Assembly: GCA_932521025.1 (NCBI GenBank)
Contig: OW051472.1
Location: 5,084,001-5,148,000 of the forward strand
From: Oscheius onirici
Taxonomy: Eukaryota > Nematoda > Chromadorea > Rhabditida > Rhabditidae
Length of the DNA stretch: 64,000 nt
Reading direction: 5' to 3'
Shown here: positions 59,743 to 64,000 of the stretch, piece after piece
Position numbering within the stretch: position 1 is the stretch's first letter
Layout of the letters: every line of letters starts with the position of its first letter
Program-made: the position numbers and the translations under genes
Notes under the pieces: model-generated
What the model saw: the letters and a program-made list of their open reading frames with translations, nothing else
Told to the model about the DNA's origin: nothing
Database searches by the model: none

Positions 59743-62218
59743 CTCTGGAAAAAATTGGCTTGCAGAAGGCTAGCAAAAGACAGAAAAAGAAAGGGCACGC
59801 CGGCCAGTGATTCAGTCGGATAAGAGTCTGATAGTGCCACCGCTTTTGGGAAAAGAGAACGGGGAGGAATTCCGTTTTGAATGGCTTATCGCCGTCGGGG
59901 TGAAGTCACATTGAGAACAGTCAACCTAGTAACTCATTCTAATAGCTGAATATCAGTAGTTTTTTTGGATGCGAGTCATTGGAAGCAGCTGACAACAAAC
60001 ATGACATCAGTTGATGTCTCTTGGATGGAGTCTGTACTGTTTTGTAAACTTTCAGAGACGTTCTCTTTCCCCTAACAATATGAATTTAAAAGATGTGAAA
60101 GAAGCCCACCTCCTTTCTAAAAAAAACCTCTTTGAACCAGTCACATTTTGGTGAGTTCAACCAGGAAAGCTAACCGCTTCCTAAACATGTGCAAACAAGA
60201 AATGTCAAAGTTGTTTTCAATATGGGGGATGGTAGAGTGACTCAGTTTTCTTAGATGCAAACAATAAATATTGCCACATCTAGACTTTTATTCCAGTAGA
60301 AAAGGAACTCAGATTTTTCTCTTATAAATAGTTCAATATTTTCAGCTTCAAGATGGGAACAGGAAAGAACCACCATTTTGGCTATAAGAAACCAGGGAGA
60401 GAGGGAAGGAATAGACTGACAATCTCTACCGTTTTAAAAAAGATTGTAGGGTCCGTATAGTCTACAAAAAGGGAGGTCCATACAATCTGGTTTAACTAAA
60501 GATTAATTCGACCGTTCAGAGATAACAGAACTTTTAGAGAGAAACTGGAACGAAGATCAGCTCAACCAAAGATCAGACCAAGGCTCGTAAAAGTTTCAGC
60601 GAACAAACTTCTGTGTCGAACCAAGAGAACCACGACGGAGCAGAACCGAACCGAAAAGACAATTATCAGTTGTGTAAGAGGATTATCGGTCGTCAGGCAA
60701 ATTGAAGACGGTTAATCCGCTTGTAGAAGGAAGGAGTGAAAATAGTGTTTTTAGAATCTGACGGACCGAGAGAGCGACGGGTGAAGATAAGGCTGGAATG
60801 GAATAACGAAGGAGGGGGAGAGAAGTTTTTGATAAGATTGTAGAGTTGTTGAAGAAGCTGGAACCAGAACTAGACTCTATCTCTGAAAGATGTTAGGAAG
60901 ATGAAGATAGTTTACCCTGAAGAACGAGGAGATTCTGATGGGGCTAAAATATAAAAAAACTCAATTTTTGGATCACGTCAAGTTCGTCAAAACCATCTTC
61001 TCCACCTCCTCCCACATTGGGACAAAAACTGATCGGGACACGCACGAAATGAAGAAAAATTCGAGTAGATCTTAGATATGCCCACCACCAAACTAAATTA
61101 AGCCCCCCCACAGGTTTTGCCCCCCACCTCCTCAGTTTGACCCCCCCCCCCCCCCTCACCTTTTTAGTTTCACCCCCCACCCTTCATGATGTTTACAAGC
61201 GCGGGCAAATCCGATTTTCGAAACCTAAATAGGATTCATTTCTCCTTTTTCCTCTCTCTCATTCCTCCTTTTTTTTCACTATTTTCTCTCGATTTTTTTC
61301 ATTTTTTTTTGTTAAAAAATATTGCCCTAGGTTCTAATAATATTTTAGGCAAAAAATCAAGAAGAAAACCCAGGTTAGTCATGTTTTCTACCCATAACAA
61401 TATTTTTTTCTTCTTTATTTCCATTTTTGCTTTCATTTTCCTAGTTTCTTTTTCTAAATTGCTTAAGCTTAGGCTTAGTCAGCCCGGGGAAGCTAAATCT
61501 ATCCAGAAACCCCAAAGTTTTCACAAGTTGTACAAATGTGCACGTGGGGGTGAAAATATGATAGATTGGGGGGGGGGGGGGAAATTAGATGGGGTGGGGG
61601 CGTAAATACGATGGGTGGGGGTAAAAACGGCAGGGTGCTAAATTGACATCCGTGGGGGGTATAGCTTTGATAGGTCCGGGTATCGCATTTAGACCCCCCA
61701 ATATCCACGGTGTGGGGGGGGGGCGTATTTTGGAAGTTGACATCTCAGATATGTTCCCCCCCCCCCCCCACCCACCCCTCAATTGAACCCCCCACTGGCG
61801 ATCAATAGAGGTGGGGGGTGCAACTGAGAAAGGTGGGGGGGGGGCAAGTTTGAAAAAACCGCAATTATTGGGGGGCGAAACTGCGGTGGGGGGCTTAACT
61901 GCGATTTTCCCGAAAAATTCATAACAAACCTGATTCTGTCAGATTATCTTTGACAGATAGGCACAGATGGAGAGCGTAAAAACTGGCCACAATCAGTGAA
62001 AAAAGTGAGCACCAGAGACAGCTTGAAGTTATCGTCCATAATTCAATGCAGTTCTAATTCTGACAATGAGGCTATTTTGCTAAGAGTTTGCAAAAACTTT
62101 CGTTATTGCTTTATAGAACTTTTAGAATACAAGTTGTGCTACGCCCCTCCGGGGCTAAGTGACTTAGTTTTGTCCTTTTCAAAACAGATAACAGTTGGCT
62201 GTTTGATCCCTCTTCAGA
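59743..62218. other. Intergenic region including a G/C-tract block
   Basis: No supported gene. From about 61080 to 61880 the sequence contains long C-tracts on the left and long G-tracts on the right. Confidence 0.5.
61080..61880. repeat. Homopurine/homopyrimidine block with long C and G tracts
   Basis: C-runs of 5-15 nt cluster at 61100-61190. G-runs of 4-14 nt cluster at 61545-61880 in GGGGGGNAAA-like units, with one C-tract block near 61757. The plus-strand G-runs are close enough to form G-quadruplexes, and the C and G clusters could pair with each other. Confidence 0.75.
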
Positions 62219-62233
62219 TCAATCAATAGATAA
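62219..62233. repeat. LINE target-site duplication, left copy
   Basis: TCAATCAATAGATAA here matches TCAATTAATAGATAA at 62816-62830 (one mismatch) and brackets the LINE remnant. Confidence 0.7.
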
Positions 62234-62815
62234 CATAACATGTCCATTGCAATATCACGTCTGGGACGAGTGCTGACCTGATCGTCTTCCATTCTAACTC
62301 CGTTCTTCTCCACCAGCAATGTCCAACTTCTCTGAGAATGTCCTCAGTCCATCGTAGTCGTGGAGCTCCTTGTTGCCTTTTGCCCTCAAGTGGAGTCCCT
62401 TCTGTCACCTTCTTCGTCCACCTACTTGCATTCATCCGAGTGACCTTTTCTGTCCAGAGTAGAGAACTAGCCATTCCACTCTCTGACGCTGACGAAGTAA
62501 GACGAAGAATGGGCCAGGATTTTGGAGCTTTCAACAAAGTAGCAACTCTGCTGACTTGTCGTCAACTTCCTATGGCGAAGAGAAAGCAGCTATTCGAATC
62601 CTACGTTACGCCTATCGCACTGTACGGATCTGAGTGTTGGACTCTAAAAGAAGCGGAAAAGAGTTACATCGAAGTATGTCAAAGAAAGATGGAACGACGA
62701 ATGATTGGGATCTCCACTCTGAACCGATGGACGAATAAGAGAGTACGAGAACGTACAAAACTGGCGGATTGGAGAAATAGATCACTCTGCACCAAACTAC
62801 TCTGGGCAGAAAAGG
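62234..62815. mobile_element. 5'-truncated, 5'-inverted LINE (non-LTR retrotransposon)
   Basis: The plus strand about 62480-62815 encodes the C-terminal part of a LINE reverse transcriptase (FNKVATLL, KRKQLFESYVTPIALYGSEC, ERRMIGISTLNRW, KLLWAEKV). The minus strand about 62475-62234 encodes the next, more C-terminal piece (SLLWTEKVTRM, QQGAPRLRWTEDILREVGH). The two pieces are therefore head-to-head and share about 20 nt of LLWxEKV-coding sequence. A 15-bp near-perfect target duplication flanks the whole. This is the structure expected from twin priming. No full-length enzyme remains. Confidence 0.8.
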
Positions 62816-62830
62816 TCAATTAATAGATAA
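62816..62830. repeat. LINE target-site duplication, right copy
   Basis: TCAATTAATAGATAA pairs with the left copy at 62219-62233. Confidence 0.7.
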
Positions 62831-63687
62831 AAGCAACTTAAATACTGTACACAAAGCAAAAAGCTAATCTGCAAGGACTGAAAGTACAGAGACAGATCTC
62901 TGTCCTCCTGTCCCTCTATCCCCCAGCCCCTCTCTGGTTCTCTGTCCCCCAGTCCCACTGTCGTTCTGTCCCTCTCTTTCCTTCTGTCCCTCTCTGGTTC
63001 TCTGTCCCTCTGTCTTTCTGTCCCTCCGTCCCTCTGTTTCTAATTTCTCGACACTTTCTCTCTGTCCACCCTTGCATTCTGCATTATGCTCTGCACTTCC
63101 CGGTTTTCTTGTATCCCTGTCCGTGCACCTGTTCTCCTCTATCCCTGTACTCCAGTTGTGATATTGCCCCTTTGGTGCTAAACTTATAGTAGAAACTCCC
63201 TAAAGGTATTCCTGTATTTCTAACCCAGCACTTGATTCTCTACTGTCTGGAAACTCCCCAATCAAAAATAATCAAAGTCCACGCACTTGCATATTGACTT
63301 GTCTAAACTTGTTACACTAACCGTTTCCCCTAATTGTGCGCACAAATTGCTCCATTTTGATTGCCAATTAAAGCTTCCGACAGACACACACACTAACACA
63401 CACAGAGACCTGGGAACAATTTGAAATGGATGGCAATTTTGTCGTTTATATCCGCAGTTCTTTTGGACAAGTTCTTCAGATCTCCTGATTCTCCTTTTTG
63501 GGGAAGGGGAAGCAAGAAACCTTTGCACTCATTGTATTTTTAGTCTATGTTCAAAATGCCTTATTGACATCCCGTGGTAAAAGTCCAGAGAGGCAGCTTT
63601 CCATGCCATTCCTTCAACCCATTTCCGACAGCTGTCATTTTGACATATAATTGTTGCACATTAGACGTTGTGCCCCCTTCCAAAGCT
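62831..63687. other. Stomatin upstream region
   Basis: No coding frame is supported. It contains a pyrimidine-rich minisatellite (about 62895-63045). Confidence 0.45.
62895..63045. repeat. CTGTCCCTCT-type minisatellite
   Basis: Variants of TCTGTCCCTC repeat more than ten times with drift (CTGTCCTCC, CTGTCCCCCAG, CTGTCTTTC). Confidence 0.75.
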
Positions 63688-64000
63688 ATGAACTCTCCTC
63701 CTTTTCCCGCTCAATTATTAGGTGGTCCAATTAAGACTAAAGTAGTAGCTTCACAATATTCACAACCAACAGTCTATGATGAGATTGTCACGTGGATTTG
63801 TCGTCTCCTGTTGCTGGCCACTTTTCCCTTTTCCATCATTTTCTGCCTCAAAATCGTAAACGAGTACAAGCGGATGGTCGTCTTTCGACTCGGAAGAATA
63901 CTAAACTCACAGCCATTGGGACCCGGGATTGTCATGCTTCTGCCCTTCATCGATGACGGACAAACTGTCGATTTGAGGCAGCAACTTACTCAAAGTAATT
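63688..64000 (+). CDS. Stomatin/prohibitin-family protein, N-terminal part (3' partial)
   Basis: From ATG 63688 the frame is open to near the window end. A polar leader is followed by a hydrophobic hairpin (ICRLLLLATFPFSIIFCLKI) and then EYKRMVVFRLGRI, LGPGIVMLLPFIDD and VDLRQQ. These are the hallmark start of the SPFH domain in stomatins such as nematode MEC-2/UNC-1/STO proteins. Stomatins insert as a hairpin in the inner leaflet, bind cholesterol and regulate ion channels, including mechanosensory ones. The rest of the SPFH domain lies beyond the window. Confidence 0.88.
   Translation, partial: MNSPPFPAQLLGGPIKTKVVASQYSQPTVYDEIVTWICRLLLLATFPFSIIFCLKIVNEYKRMVVFRLGRILNSQPLGPGIVMLLPFIDDGQTVDLRQQLTQSN

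Noticed and set aside
61186-61605. 139-aa plus-strand open frame with hydrophobic stretches
   Set aside because: Its Phe/Ser-rich hydrophobic text comes from T-rich low-complexity DNA next to the G-tract block; there are no splice or family signals.

Overview
The window is eukaryotic and most likely from a nematode. Genes are dense and broken into many small exons by short introns, many of them 37-60 nt, with 3' splice sites of the TTTTCAG type. Several start codons lie 0-16 nt after such a site, as expected if mRNAs are trans-spliced. The strongest lineage marker is a secreted protein with a 'DB'-type cysteine module, a family best known from nematodes. Species cannot be told from the sequence. 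Exon models below were built by hand from splice signals, phase agreement and family conservation.

Layout, left to right: 3' end of an ADAMTS-like protease gene (+, 36-1770); SLC9B/NHA-type cation/proton antiporter (+, 2492-5058); P-glycoprotein ABC transporter (-, 5865-10323); a nested transposon pair carrying a captured P-glycoprotein exon fragment (10546-11438); patatin/ATGL-like lipase (+, 11774-13733); EBAG9/RCAS1 homologue (+, 13929-16769) whose large intron contains an antisense secreted Cys-rich gene (-, 14595-15956); beta-tubulin (+, 17140-19992); DB-module secreted protein (+, 20293-21164); AADAC-like esterase (+, 21649-23561); patched-related protein (+, 25564-29550); a putative secreted peptide gene (-, 29759-30017); soluble HMG-CoA reductase (-, 31146-33844); a four-TM protein (-, 35634-36931); a 41-aa membrane micropeptide (-, 38667-38830); a mucin-like single-pass protein (-, 39564-40872); a TM9SF1-like pseudogene (-, 40991-42188); eIF4E2/4EHP (-, 42667-43735); UBXN7 (+, 44380-46436); GAPVD1/RME-6 (+, 46721-53430); an orphan 218-aa gene (+, 53981-54998); SLC15/PEPT oligopeptide transporter (-, 55087-59742); a 5'-inverted LINE remnant (62234-62815); and the start of a stomatin gene (+, 63688 to the window end).

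There is no bacterial-style operon and the genes are functionally unrelated housekeeping and secretory genes. The most unusual material is in the mobile and decayed DNA. It includes a non-autonomous element nested inside another, holding an apparently identical 127-nt copy of a neighbouring P-glycoprotein exon. A second copy of the outer family sits in a GAPVD1 intron and a small hAT-type MITE in a PEPT intron. There are also a twin-primed LINE with target-site duplications, a dead TM9SF gene, and two GC-AG introns.
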